11,611 nucleotides of DNA, taken from positions 1 through 11,611 of the forward strand of contig DAOWES010000168.1 of assembly GCA_030638385.1 (NCBI GenBank), given 5' to 3'. The notes below the pieces were generated by a model that worked only from the letters and a program-made list of their open reading frames with translations, had not been told where the DNA came from and searched no databases. Within the stretch, counting starts at the first letter, position 1. The number at the start of each line of letters is the position of its first letter. Origin of the DNA: Candidatus Cloacimonadota bacterium. Lineage in GTDB: Bacteria > Cloacimonadota > Cloacimonadia > Cloacimonadales > TCS61. A program made the translations under genes and the position numbers. Of this stretch, positions 1 to 7,777 are shown piece by piece.

Positions 1-519
1 GGGGGATCTGCAATATCGCAACATGAGAACCGGTGAACTAACAAGCGTACATGCAATGACATTTACCATCAAGGATACCGATACAGGAGAACCACGGTTT
101 CTGGCTAATGTTTCGTTGGATATAACCGAACGCAAACAGGCGGAAGATGAAATGCAGAAACTTGCGGCGGTGGTGAAACACAGTAGCGAACTTGTCAATC
201 TCAGTACCCTCGATGGCAGGATGATTTTTCTGAATGAATATGGTGGCAAAATGCTGGGTATAGAACCTCATGAAGTAGAGAATGTGAATATCATGGAGGT
301 TATTCCCGAGCATTTAATAGGGTTGGTAGAAAAAGAACTCCTACCTACACTGATGAAAGGGGAGAGCTGGGCGGGGGATCTGCAATATCGCAACATGAGA
401 ACCGGTGAACTAACAAGCGTGCATGCAATGACATTTATCATCAAAGATATCGATACAGGAGAACCACGGTTTTTGGCTAATGTTTCGTTGGATATAACCG
501 AACGCAAACAGGCGGAAGA
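1..519 (+). repeat. Near-identical tandem PAS-coding repeat
   Basis: Bases 1-147 align without gaps to 373-519. I count 5 mismatches (at 49, 66, 73, 78 and 101), about 97% identity. The period is 372 bases, or 124 codons, so one unit is a PAS domain plus its ITERKQAEE linker. The first copy starts outside the window, so more units may lie upstream. Such DNA-level identity points to recent duplication or gene conversion inside the kinase gene. Confidence 0.9.
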
Positions 520-1720
520 GAAAATTAATTATCTAAATCTAGTTCTTCGTTCTGTTCGAGATGTAAATCACTTGATAACAAAAGAAAAAAACAGAGATGT
601 GCTGTTACAAGAGTCTTGCAATATACTTACGAGAGACAAAGGATATGCTAATGTCTGGATCGTTCTATTTGATGAAGAACATAAAGTTGATTTTGCAACA
701 AAATCCGGGGGTGGAGATAATTTCGAACTTTTATTAAATGATTTGAAAAAAGGCAAACTTTCTTACTGCGTCAAAAAAGCTTTAAATCAACCGGAAGTAT
801 TATTGATAGAGAATCCTGAATTTGAATGTGCAGATTGCCCCATTTCCAGGAAATATGAAGGGTGCGGTGCAATAGCTGTTCGTTTGGGATACAATAAAAA
901 AGTTTATGGTTTGTTGTGTGCAAGAATAGAAAAAGAATACCTCGCTGATGAAGAAATACTGGATTTATTTACAGAGCTTACCGATGATATTGCTTTTGCA
1001 TTATATCGTCTGGAATTGGAAGCAGCACGCAAACAGGCAGAAGTGCAGATCAAAAAGAGCTTGGAAGAAAAGAATACTCTTCTAAGGGAACTGTATCATC
1101 GAACCAAAAATAATATGCAGGTTATCTCTTCAATGATACGCATGCAATCTCGGAATTTTGAGATTTTAAACAAAACCGAGAAAGTCGGAATCATATTTGT
1201 TCAAGATATGCTCGGTGATATTGTAAATAAGATCAAAGCAATGAGTCTTGTTCATCAAAAATTATATCAATCTCACAATCTATCTCGTATTAACTTAGGA
1301 GAATATATTGAGGATCTTCTGAAATTGCTGCTCCAAAGTTATAGTGCTCATTCTAAAATAGTCTTAATTAATCTGGAGCTGAAGGATGTATTTGTATTAA
1401 TTGATTTGGCAATACCGTTGGGACTGATCTTAAATGAACTGATCTCTAATGTATTTAAACATGCCTTCCCCAATAATATGGAAGGTGAAATATCCATCCG
1501 CTTGTACAAAGAAGAAAACGGAATTATCAATATTCATTTAGCGGATGACGGGATTGGTTTCCCGCTTGATTTTGATGCTAGAAAAGCAAATACAATGGGG
1601 CTTCAAACTATATTCGATCTTATGGAGTATCAGCTGAGAGGGGAAATAACGTTTGAATCAGAAAAAGGCTTGAAATGGCATATGAAACTAATGGATAATT
1701 TGAACAAAGAGAGAGTGTGA
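2..1720 (+). CDS. PAS-PAS-GAF sensor histidine kinase, HisKA_2 family (kinase A, 5' partial)
   Basis: Sensor kinase expected to autophosphorylate on His and pass the phosphate to a response regulator. The frame is open to the left edge, so the true start lies outside; residues are numbered from the Met at base 23. Visible order: tail of one PAS domain (1-41), a full PAS domain (about 45-160), a GAF domain (about 185-335), a HisKA_2 dimerisation domain with the ELYHRTKNNMQV motif (phospho-acceptor H359), then a HATPase domain with N-box NELISN (N471-N476) and G1 box DDGIG (508-512). No membrane segment is visible. The GAF domain has a cysteine cluster C269-x2-C272 plus C281. Compared with the paralogue at 2811, about nine extra residues lie in the HisKA_2 hairpin (378-401). 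A 147-base stretch recurs at a 372-base period, encoding nearly identical PAS modules. A broken response regulator follows at once. Family assignment is firm; the signal is unknown. Confidence 0.93.
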   Translation, partial: GDLQYRNMRTGELTSVHAMTFTIKDTDTGEPRFLANVSLDITERKQAEDEMQKLAAVVKHSSELVNLSTLDGRMIFLNEYGGKMLGIEPHEVENVNIMEVIPEHLIGLVEKELLPTLMKGESWAGDLQYRNMRTGELTSVHAMTFIIKDIDTGEPRFLANVSLDITERKQAEEKINYLNLVLRSVRDVNHLITKEKNRDVLLQESCNILTRDKGYANVWIVLFDEEHKVDFATKSGGGDNFELLLNDLKKGKLSYCVKKALNQPEVLLIENPEFECADCPISRKYEGCGAIAVRLGYNKKVYGLLCARIEKEYLADEEILDLFTELTDDIAFALYRLELEAARKQAEVQIKKSLEEKNTLLRELYHRTKNNMQVISSMIRMQSRNFEILNKTEKVGIIFVQDMLGDIVNKIKAMSLVHQKLYQSHNLSRINLGEYIEDLLKLLLQSYSAHSKIVLINLELKDVFVLIDLAIPLGLILNELISNVFKHAFPNNMEGEISIRLYKEENGIINIHLADDGIGFPLDFDARKANTMGLQTIFDLMEYQLRGEITFESEKGLKWHMKLMDNLNKERV

Positions 1721-1721
1721 A

Positions 1722-1787
1722 ATGAAGAAGAAAATAAGTATTTTAAGCGTGGCAGGGTCGAACTTTATAGGGGATTTGCTTTTGTAA
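1722..1787 (+). pseudogene. Degraded 5' remnant of a response-regulator gene after kinase A
   Basis: A 21-codon ORF begins one base after the kinase A stop and reads MKKKISILSVAGSNFIGDLL plus one Leu before TAA. Its first ten codons match the remnant at 5137 with two base changes, and that copy reads on into a clear receiver-domain start (VEDEAMIA). Here the acidic pocket is gone: after SV the sequence is unrelated. I interpret it as the leftover of a kinase-coupled response regulator removed by deletion. It could still be translated as a short peptide, but nothing suggests a function. Confidence 0.6.
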
Positions 1788-1800
1788 AAGAGGAGTGAAG

Positions 1801-2796
1801 ATGAAAAAAACAGGAATTATTACAGTTGTTGTTATAGTTGGAGTCTTGATTGGTGGTTATCTTTGGTTGAACCAAGCGAAGCCAAAATATACCGGACCAG
1901 TTGAAAAAATTACTGTAGCAGCAGCCGAGTATCTTACCGGGGCTCTTGTTTATGTTGCTGAAGATCAGGAATTTTTTAAAAAAAATGGTTTAGATGCGAC
2001 TATAAAACATTATGGATCTGGTAAAGCATGTGCTGATGCCCTTATAGCTGGTGAAGCTGATATTTCCACTTCAGCGGATAATGTTTTTGTGAATTATAGT
2101 TTTAAATATCCGGATCTTAGGGTATTTGGAACTGTTGCTACCAAACAGATCAAGGAATTAGCCGTCCTAAAAGACAAAGGAATCACAACCATAAATGATT
2201 TAAGAGGGAAAAAGATTGGAGTCACCAAAAAGAGTGGGGCTGAATTTCTTCTGGGAGTATTTTTAACCTTAAACGCTATTCCATTGCAAGCCGTAAAACT
2301 TGTTGATTTAAAACCACCCAAAATGCTGGATGCAATCTCAAAGGGTGATGTAGATGCTGTTATTACCTGGGACCCTTATCTTTATAATATAAAGAAAGAA
2401 CTGGGTGATAATGTGGTAAGCTGGTTTGCGGGGGAGGAATTTTACTTTGTATTACTTTCCAAAGAAGATTGGATAAAAAACCATCCGAAAGCTAGCGAGC
2501 GCTTTATAAAAGCAATATTAGAGGCAGAGGCCTATGTTAAAGAACATCCTTTAGAAGCCAAAAAGTTTATAAAGAACAGATTTAATTATGAATCGGATTA
2601 CATGGATTACAGTTGGCCAAAGCAGAAGTTTGCCGTTATCCTTGATCAGGCTATGTTGGTTTCATTTGAAGATAAGGCAAGATGGAGCATAGAAAATAAG
2701 CTAACAACGGCAACAGAAGTTCCAAATTATCTTGATTATATTTACCTGGATGCTTTGGAAGAGGTTAAACCGGAAGCAGTTGGGATAATTCACTAG
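1801..2796 (+). CDS. Periplasmic substrate-binding protein, NMT1/THI5 (SsuA/ThiY-like) family
   Basis: A 331-residue solute-binding protein of the NMT1/THI5 group, whose members bind small ligands such as thiamine-precursor pyrimidines, sulfonates or taurine. I chose the ATG at 1801 over an in-frame GTG at 1795, because GAGGAG at 1790-1795 is a good ribosome site 5 bases before the ATG and the GTG overlaps it. An N-terminal hydrophobic stretch (about residues 5-24) acts as signal or membrane anchor; there is no lipobox cysteine. Family-like segments are the early ITVAAAEYLTGALVYVAEDQ strand-helix, the ADALIAGEADIS and TINDLRGKKIGVTKKSGAEF loops, and GDVDAVITWDPY. No permease or ATPase gene is near. 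It lies 14 bases before a transmembrane kinase, whose ribosome site overlaps its stop codon. That context suggests a ligand-sensing partner rather than a transporter part; this role is inference. Confidence 0.88.
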   Translation: MKKTGIITVVVIVGVLIGGYLWLNQAKPKYTGPVEKITVAAAEYLTGALVYVAEDQEFFKKNGLDATIKHYGSGKACADALIAGEADISTSADNVFVNYSFKYPDLRVFGTVATKQIKELAVLKDKGITTINDLRGKKIGVTKKSGAEFLLGVFLTLNAIPLQAVKLVDLKPPKMLDAISKGDVDAVITWDPYLYNIKKELGDNVVSWFAGEEFYFVLLSKEDWIKNHPKASERFIKAILEAEAYVKEHPLEAKKFIKNRFNYESDYMDYSWPKQKFAVILDQAMLVSFEDKARWSIENKLTTATEVPNYLDYIYLDALEEVKPEAVGIIH

Positions 2797-2801
2797 GAGG
2801 G
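2795..2801 (+). promoter_or_regulatory. Strong ribosome binding site of kinase B
   Basis: AGGAGGG overlaps the stop codon (2794-2796) of the substrate-binding protein gene and lies 9 bases before the kinase ATG. This ties expression of sensor kinase and binding protein together. Confidence 0.8.
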
Positions 2802-2810
2802 ATTTTAGGT

Positions 2811-5135
2811 ATGAAGATCAAAAACAAATTATATGTGAATGCCGGAATCGCAATTTTCTTGGTTGTAACTCTTTTTTCTGTAGTCTTGGTGGTATCTGGT
2901 AGAGTGATTGAAGAAAAAAGAAGACATGAACTAATGGATAATGTACGTGTAAGCATATCGGAGCTTGATTTAATTACCTATGACTATTTGCTGCACCGCG
3001 AAAAGCGGATGAGCTACCAGTGGAATCTAAAATACAAGTCTTTGGGAAAGATTCTTAATGAATCAGCAGAAGAAGAGAGGCTGAAATCAATAGATGCTGA
3101 TTATGTTACTATTGGGAATTTATTTTCACTAATAACTGCAAACTACCAAAAAAGACAACAGTTTATTCAAGAGGGATCTTCTCAGGAAATGATTGATATT
3201 GCTGTTCGGCAAGAAGAGAGATTTGTCGCTCAGCTATTAATAACATCACACTCAGTAATCACCGATGCTTCTCGAATTGCTAAAGAGACACATGCTGAAG
3301 CAATGAAAACTCAAGCACTAGCTAGAAACATGACTTTAATATTAATGATAATTCTTGCTATTACTGTAACATCTACGTCACTTCTTGTTGCCGGGAGTAT
3401 CACAAAACCACTGAATAAACTAACCCAAGGTGCTGAAATAATTGGAAAAGGGAATCTTGAACATAGGGTTGAGATCAAAACTAAAGATGAGATTAGTGAA
3501 TTGGCGGTTGCATTTAATCAAATGACACAAAACTTAAAAGTATCTCTCTATGAGTTAAAGAAAGAAATTGCTGTGCGCAAGCTTGCGGAAGAAGAAGTTC
3601 GTGAATCAGAAAAAAGGATAAGAAACTTGATGGAAAACCTTCCAATCGGTATTGCAATTACTACTCCTGAGGGAGATGTTCCGGAAGTGAATACAGCTTT
3701 ATGGAAGATTTTTGGCTATGATTCGAAAGAAGAATTTTTAAATATACCTATTGAAGCTCATTATTACAATTCAAGAGAGAGAGAACGATTCGTAAGACTA
3801 CATAAAAAAGGTTTGGTTAAAGGTTGGGAGGTACAATTAAAACATAAAGATGGCTCGGTATTCTGGGGGGCAATTACTTCGGCAACTTTCTTAACCGAAG
3901 CCGCTAAGACTGAATTCATTAATGTATTTGAAGACATTACCGAACGTAAGAAAATGGAAGAAAAAAATAATCGTCTCAGCCTCCTTCTTCGTTCTGTTCG
4001 AGATGTAAATCAGTTGATAACAAAAGAAAAAAACAGAGATGTGCTGTTACAGGAATCTTGCAAGATATTCACGAGAGACAAAGGATATGTTAATGTCTGG
4101 ATTATTCTATTTGATGAAGAATATAAAGTTGATTTTGCAGCAAAATCCGGGGTTGGAGATAATTTCGAACTTTTATTAAATGATCTGAAAAAAGGCAAAG
4201 TTTCTTCCTGCGTCAAAAAAGTTTTAAATCAACCGGAAGTATTATTGATGGAGAATCCTGAATCTGAATATGCAGATTCTCCTGTTTCCGGGAAATATGA
4301 AGGGAGAGCTGCAATAGCTGTTCGTTTGGAGTACAATAAAAAAGTTTATGGTTTGTTGTGTGCAAAAATAGAAAAAGAATACCTCGCTGATGAGCAAATG
4401 GTGGGTTTATTCACAGAAGTTACCGAGGATATTTCTTTTGCATTATATCGTCTGGAATTGGAAGCCGCACACAAACTTACAGAAGAACAGATCAAAAAAG
4501 ATTTGGAAGAGAAGAAAGCACTTATTCAAGAATTGTATCATCGAACCAAAAACAATATGCAGGTTGTCTCTTCGATGCTTAAGATGCAATCCAGGCATTC
4601 AGAGAGCGAATTAGTTCATAATGCATTCAGAGAGATAATTAACAAGATCAAATCAATGTCGCTGGTTCACGAAAAATTATATCAAGCAGATGATCTTTCC
4701 AAGATCAATTTGAAAGATTATATTGAAAATCTTATTCGTTTGCTAAGGCGAAGCTATTCACAACAAGCTGCAAATGTTTCTCTGAATTTTGAGTTGGAAG
4801 ATGTGTTTGTGCTAATTGATTCGGCAATACCTTTAGCATTGGTTTTAAATGAATTGATCTCAAATGTGTTTAAACATGCCTTTCCGGAAAGTGGGAAAGG
4901 TGAACTATCCATCCGCTTGTATCAAGAAGAAAACGGAACCATCAATATTCATTTAGCGGATAACGGAGTTGGCCTGCCGGTTGATTTTGATCTTGCAAAA
5001 GTAAAGACAATGGGACTTCCTACTATGTTTTCACTTATCGACTATCAGTTAAAGGGTGAAGTAACTTATCTAGTCGAAAATGGCTTGAAATGGCATATGA
5101 AATTTTGGGATGATTTACAAAAAACGAGAGTGTGA
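2811..5135 (+). CDS. Transmembrane HAMP-PAS-GAF sensor histidine kinase, HisKA_2 family (kinase B)
   Basis: A complete 774-residue inner-membrane sensor kinase. Order: TM1 (about 9-29), a helix-rich periplasmic domain of about 140 residues (30-172), TM2 (about 174-194), HAMP (about 195-247, with the conserved Pro at 200), PAS (about 268-384, ending in DITERKKMEE), GAF (about 403-545), HisKA_2 with ELYHRTKNNMQVVSS (phospho-acceptor H577), and HATPase with NELISN (N680-N685) and DNGVG (717-721). All catalytic motifs look intact. AGGAGGG at 2795-2801 precedes the ATG by 9 bases and overlaps the binding-protein stop, so the two genes are very likely co-translated. From the GAF domain on it is a close paralogue of kinase A, but it lacks kinase A's GAF cysteine pair (CADC becomes YADS). 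A response-regulator fragment follows one base after the stop. The working model is that the periplasmic binding protein docks on the sensor domain. Confidence 0.93.
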   Translation: MKIKNKLYVNAGIAIFLVVTLFSVVLVVSGRVIEEKRRHELMDNVRVSISELDLITYDYLLHREKRMSYQWNLKYKSLGKILNESAEEERLKSIDADYVTIGNLFSLITANYQKRQQFIQEGSSQEMIDIAVRQEERFVAQLLITSHSVITDASRIAKETHAEAMKTQALARNMTLILMIILAITVTSTSLLVAGSITKPLNKLTQGAEIIGKGNLEHRVEIKTKDEISELAVAFNQMTQNLKVSLYELKKEIAVRKLAEEEVRESEKRIRNLMENLPIGIAITTPEGDVPEVNTALWKIFGYDSKEEFLNIPIEAHYYNSRERERFVRLHKKGLVKGWEVQLKHKDGSVFWGAITSATFLTEAAKTEFINVFEDITERKKMEEKNNRLSLLLRSVRDVNQLITKEKNRDVLLQESCKIFTRDKGYVNVWIILFDEEYKVDFAAKSGVGDNFELLLNDLKKGKVSSCVKKVLNQPEVLLMENPESEYADSPVSGKYEGRAAIAVRLEYNKKVYGLLCAKIEKEYLADEQMVGLFTEVTEDISFALYRLELEAAHKLTEEQIKKDLEEKKALIQELYHRTKNNMQVVSSMLKMQSRHSESELVHNAFREIINKIKSMSLVHEKLYQADDLSKINLKDYIENLIRLLRRSYSQQAANVSLNFELEDVFVLIDSAIPLALVLNELISNVFKHAFPESGKGELSIRLYQEENGTINIHLADNGVGLPVDFDLAKVKTMGLPTMFSLIDYQLKGEVTYLVENGLKWHMKFWDDLQKTRV

Positions 5136-5136
5136 A

Positions 5137-5220
5137 ATGAAGAAGAAAATAACTATTTTAATCGTGGAAGATGAAGCGATGATTGCCTGTGAGATGGAAC
5201 TAAATTACCGTTTGATTTAG
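5137..5220 (+). pseudogene. Truncated response-regulator receiver fragment after kinase B
   Basis: A 27-codon ORF starts one base after the kinase B stop. It begins MKKKITILIVEDEAMIACEM, then ELNYRLI and TAG. ITILIVEDEAMIA is the first strand and acidic pocket of a CheY-like receiver domain. The phospho-acceptor Asp, the conserved Lys and any output domain are absent, so it cannot be a working regulator. The same junction and first codons occur after kinase A (bases 1711-1752 against 5126-5167, 2 mismatches in 42). Both kinases therefore once had a downstream receiver gene that was lost by deletion. Confidence 0.8.
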
Positions 5221-5243
5221 TAATTATGATATTTGGAGGAGTT

Positions 5244-5672
5244 ATGAAAAAGTTATTTATGGTAATCTTTTTGATGATGGTTACAATAATTTGGGCCGAA
5301 AGATCTGTTTTTCGTCCTGATATGTTAATGAATCAGTTCAACGGGTTTAATAACTTGCAGATGAATCACTCGATTTCATTTTCAAGCGGGGTATCTTCAA
5401 ATTCTCAAAGTTATTATATCTCTACCTATACCAACCATCTTAAATATCAATTTGGACCAAAATTAGATTTGAAACTAGATCTTAATTTTGTGAATTTTGG
5501 TACAGCAACATATAAGAGTGGTATTGAATTTAATGGTAATAAAGATAATTCAAATATTGTGATACCTGAATTTGAACTTAATTATCAACCATCCGAAAAT
5601 ACTTCGATAAAGTTTAAGTTTCGTACAGTTACGCCATTTTATAATAGATCGGATGATTTTTTGAAGTGGTGA
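5244..5672 (+). CDS. Small exported protein of unknown function
   Basis: A 142-residue protein with a clear signal peptide (MKKLFMVIFLMMVTIIWA, cleavage probably before Glu-Arg-Ser). I chose the ATG at 5244 over one at 5226 because GGAGGAG at 5235-5241 sits just upstream and the signal peptide then starts properly. The mature part has many alternating polar/hydrophobic stretches (SISFSSGVSSNSQSYYISTY, LKYQFGPKLDLKLDLNFVNF, IKFKFRTVTPFY), as in short beta-rich periplasmic or outer-membrane proteins. I recall similar small proteins in FCB-group genomes but cannot assign a function. It starts 23 bases after the response-regulator remnant on the same strand, so read-through from the kinase operon is possible. 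The end in FLKW looks natural but a C-terminal truncation cannot be excluded. Confidence 0.7.
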   Translation: MKKLFMVIFLMMVTIIWAERSVFRPDMLMNQFNGFNNLQMNHSISFSSGVSSNSQSYYISTYTNHLKYQFGPKLDLKLDLNFVNFGTATYKSGIEFNGNKDNSNIVIPEFELNYQPSENTSIKFKFRTVTPFYNRSDDFLKW

Positions 5673-5943
5673 CCTATTTTCATTTTCACCACGAAATCCC
5701 TAAGGCACTAAGTACACGAAGAAGAAAATAGCAAAGTGTGAAAATCCCCTCTATCAGAGGGGTGGCAGCTGCGAGTCGGCTTTGCTTTAGCAAAACGATC
5801 TCGAGCTGACGGGGTGTGTGTTAGTTCACCATTCAGCATTCAACGGCTCAGGGTGACATTTCTTCCCATTTCCATCCCGTCACATTGAGGCGTTCTCTCA
5901 CGTTGCTCTCATGAAATGTCTATATCGGATTGAAGGACAAATC
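5673..5943. repeat. Noncoding block of stacked dispersed-repeat-like elements
   Basis: This 271-base gap has no plausible gene. From left to right it holds: a CACCACGAA...GGCACTAAG...ACACGAAG stretch (about 5687-5722), resembling the dispersed 'cac-gaag' repeats I recall from many environmental genomes; a hairpin pair at 5746-5808 ending in GACGGGGTGTGTGTTAG; the words TTCACCATTCAGCATTCAAC (5825-5844); and a GC-richer tail with an 8-base inverted repeat (GACATTTC at 5855-5862, GAAATGTC at 5913-5920). Base composition differs from the AT-rich genes on both sides. The repeat-family identity is recalled, not searched. Confidence 0.5.
5746..5808. repeat. Double hairpin intergenic element, possible recQ terminator
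   Basis: First stem: CCCCTCT (5746-5752) pairs perfectly with AGAGGGG (5756-5762) around a 3-base loop. Second stem: CAGCT-g-CGAG (5766-5775) pairs with CTCGAGCTG (5800-5808), with TTTGC (5781-5785) and GCAAA (5790-5794) closing the tip over a TTTA loop. Read on the - strand, the first hairpin is followed by ATTTT. It could therefore weakly terminate recQ transcription, which arrives from the right. The layout fits a palindromic intergenic repeat. Confidence 0.5.
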
Positions 5944-7752
5944 TTAAATATCATTCTCACGGCAATAGGGAATAATTATTTCAAATAGCAGCTCGGCATA
6001 TTTATCTGATTTTGCTTTACCAATACCGGTTATTTTTAGTAACTCTTGATGGGTTTGAGGATAATAATTACAAATTTCAATTAAGGTTTTATCATGAAAA
6101 ATGGTATAAGGTGGTAAATTCATCTCATCGGCAATTTCTTTTCTTTTTTTCCTAAGAATTTCAAATAGTTTTACGTCATAATTTTTTATGGTTTCTCTCT
6201 TCTTCAGCAAGATTTTGTCTTCAATAAGATTTCCCAAAAATTTATCTCTGTTTTTTAGAATATTAGTTGCTTTATTGGTCAATTTCAAACTTCCGAATTG
6301 CGAATCTACATTAAGTAAATTTCCTCGAACCATTTGTCTGTATAGGTGCAGCCACTGTTTAGCAGATAGCTCTTTGCCGATTCCATAAGTTGAAATCTGA
6401 TCATGTCTTTTTTCCAAAATTCTTTTATCTTTTGAACCGCGTAAAATTTTAATTATGTGATTAGAACCGTAAAATTGCTCTGTTCGATAGATACAAGACA
6501 AAAACTTTTGTACATAGATCGAAAGATCCTCTTTTTCGTGCTTTTCTTTTAAACAATTATCACAAGTCCGGCAATTCTCTATTTCATATTTTTCACCAAA
6601 ATAATTTAATAATATAATTCTTCTACAATCTTCAGTTTCCGCAAAATCTAGCATCGAATCTAAATGAGCATAAGCAATTTTTAATTCTTGCCCACTCTTA
6701 TTTTGAAACAAAAACTTAATTTTTGCAACATCTTGATAACCAAACAGAAGCAAGCAAAAAGCATTTGCTCCGTCTCTACCGGCTCTACCAATTTGCTGAT
6801 AATAGCTTTCTATATCTTTCGGTAAATCGTAATGGATTACACATCGAATATCCGGTTTATCGATTCCCATTCCAAAAGCAACCGTTGCCACGATAATCTG
6901 AACATCATCTTTAATAAATTTTTCCTGATTTATTTTCCGCTCCTCATTGGATAATCCGGCATGATATGGTAAAGCCGAATATCCCTTTTCTACCAATTTT
7001 GCAGTTAAATTATCAACTCCTTTACGGGAAAAACAGTAGATAAGAGAAGATTCATTGGGGAATTTATTCAGGAAATCAGTAACTTGTTTCTCAGGCTCAG
7101 ATTTTGTCATAACTTCCAAAAATAGATTTTCTCTGTTAAAACTTGTTTTGAATAATTCAAATTTTTTTAAATCTAAATTCTTTGAAATATCCTGCTGAAC
7201 TTGCGGTGTAGCTGTTGCTGTTAATGCAATAAGTGGTAAGTTGCCCAACTCTTTTCTGATTTCGGCAATTTGTCTATATTCCGGGCGAAAATCGTGTCCC
7301 CATTCCGAAATACAATGAGCTTCATCCACAGCCAAAAATTCCACGTTTGCCGATTTTAATAATTCTATCGTATTGGACAAAGCTAAAGTTTCCGGAGCGA
7401 GATAAAGAATTTCAGTCTCTCCTTGCCTTATCTTTTGAATAACTTCAAAATATTCCTCGCGTGAAAGTGAACTGTTCAAGTAATCTGCCTCTACGCCCAA
7501 TTCTCGCAATTGCATAACTTGATTTTTCATAAGAGATATTAAGGGAGAAATTACAACTGCCAAGCCATCTAAAACAAGTGCCGGAATTTGATAACAAAGC
7601 GATTTACCGCTTCCTGTAGGCATTATTACAACGCAGTTTTCTCTATTTAAAACTCTTTCTATAATCTCATACTGATTTTTTCGGAATTTATCATACCCAA
7701 AAATTTCCTGCAATTTCTTCTCAGCTTGCAATTTTAAATTGGAATTATTCAT
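5944..7752 (-). CDS. recQ: ATP-dependent DNA helicase RecQ
   Basis: A complete 602-residue RecQ helicase, which unwinds DNA 3'->5' in recombination and replication-fork repair. Motifs in order: motif 0 FGYDKFRKNQ (18-27), Walker A MPTGSGKS (K50), DEAH box (143-146) followed by the RecQ aromatic-rich loop CISEWGHDFRPEY, motif III LTATAT (177-182), motif V ATVAFGMGIDKPDIR (289-303), and motif VI QQIGRAGRDG (319-328). The RecQ zinc site has all four cysteines (C376, C394, C397, C400). Then come a winged-helix region and a C-terminal HRDC domain (about 520-595) containing LLKITGIGKAKSDKYAE. Length is normal for a bacterial RecQ. The start is supported by AGGAG (complement of 7759-7763) 6 bases before the ATG. 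It is transcribed opposite to its neighbours and appears to be its own unit. A housekeeping function is likely; no defence-island partner is seen. Confidence 0.97.
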   Translation of the reverse strand: MNNSNLKLQAEKKLQEIFGYDKFRKNQYEIIERVLNRENCVVIMPTGSGKSLCYQIPALVLDGLAVVISPLISLMKNQVMQLRELGVEADYLNSSLSREEYFEVIQKIRQGETEILYLAPETLALSNTIELLKSANVEFLAVDEAHCISEWGHDFRPEYRQIAEIRKELGNLPLIALTATATPQVQQDISKNLDLKKFELFKTSFNRENLFLEVMTKSEPEKQVTDFLNKFPNESSLIYCFSRKGVDNLTAKLVEKGYSALPYHAGLSNEERKINQEKFIKDDVQIIVATVAFGMGIDKPDIRCVIHYDLPKDIESYYQQIGRAGRDGANAFCLLLFGYQDVAKIKFLFQNKSGQELKIAYAHLDSMLDFAETEDCRRIILLNYFGEKYEIENCRTCDNCLKEKHEKEDLSIYVQKFLSCIYRTEQFYGSNHIIKILRGSKDKRILEKRHDQISTYGIGKELSAKQWLHLYRQMVRGNLLNVDSQFGSLKLTNKATNILKNRDKFLGNLIEDKILLKKRETIKNYDVKLFEILRKKRKEIADEMNLPPYTIFHDKTLIEICNYYPQTHQELLKITGIGKAKSDKYAELLFEIIIPYCRENDI

Positions 7753-7777
7753 TTCTTTCTCCTGTTTTGGAACTATA

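Noticed and set aside
1795..1800. GTG start for the substrate-binding protein
   Set aside because: The GTG overlaps the GAGGAG ribosome site; the ATG at 1801 has proper 5-base spacing.
1801..2796. Part of a thiamine or sulfonate ABC transporter operon
   Set aside because: No permease or ATPase gene lies next to it; both neighbours are sensor kinases.
4390..4614. 74-residue + strand ORF inside kinase B
   Set aside because: It overlaps a well-supported coding frame, has no ribosome site, and its sequence is a frame shadow.
1711..5167. Direct repeats of a composite transposon flanking the binding protein and kinase B
   Set aside because: The repeated ends are coding parts of paralogous kinases and regulator remnants; there is no transposase or terminal inverted repeat.
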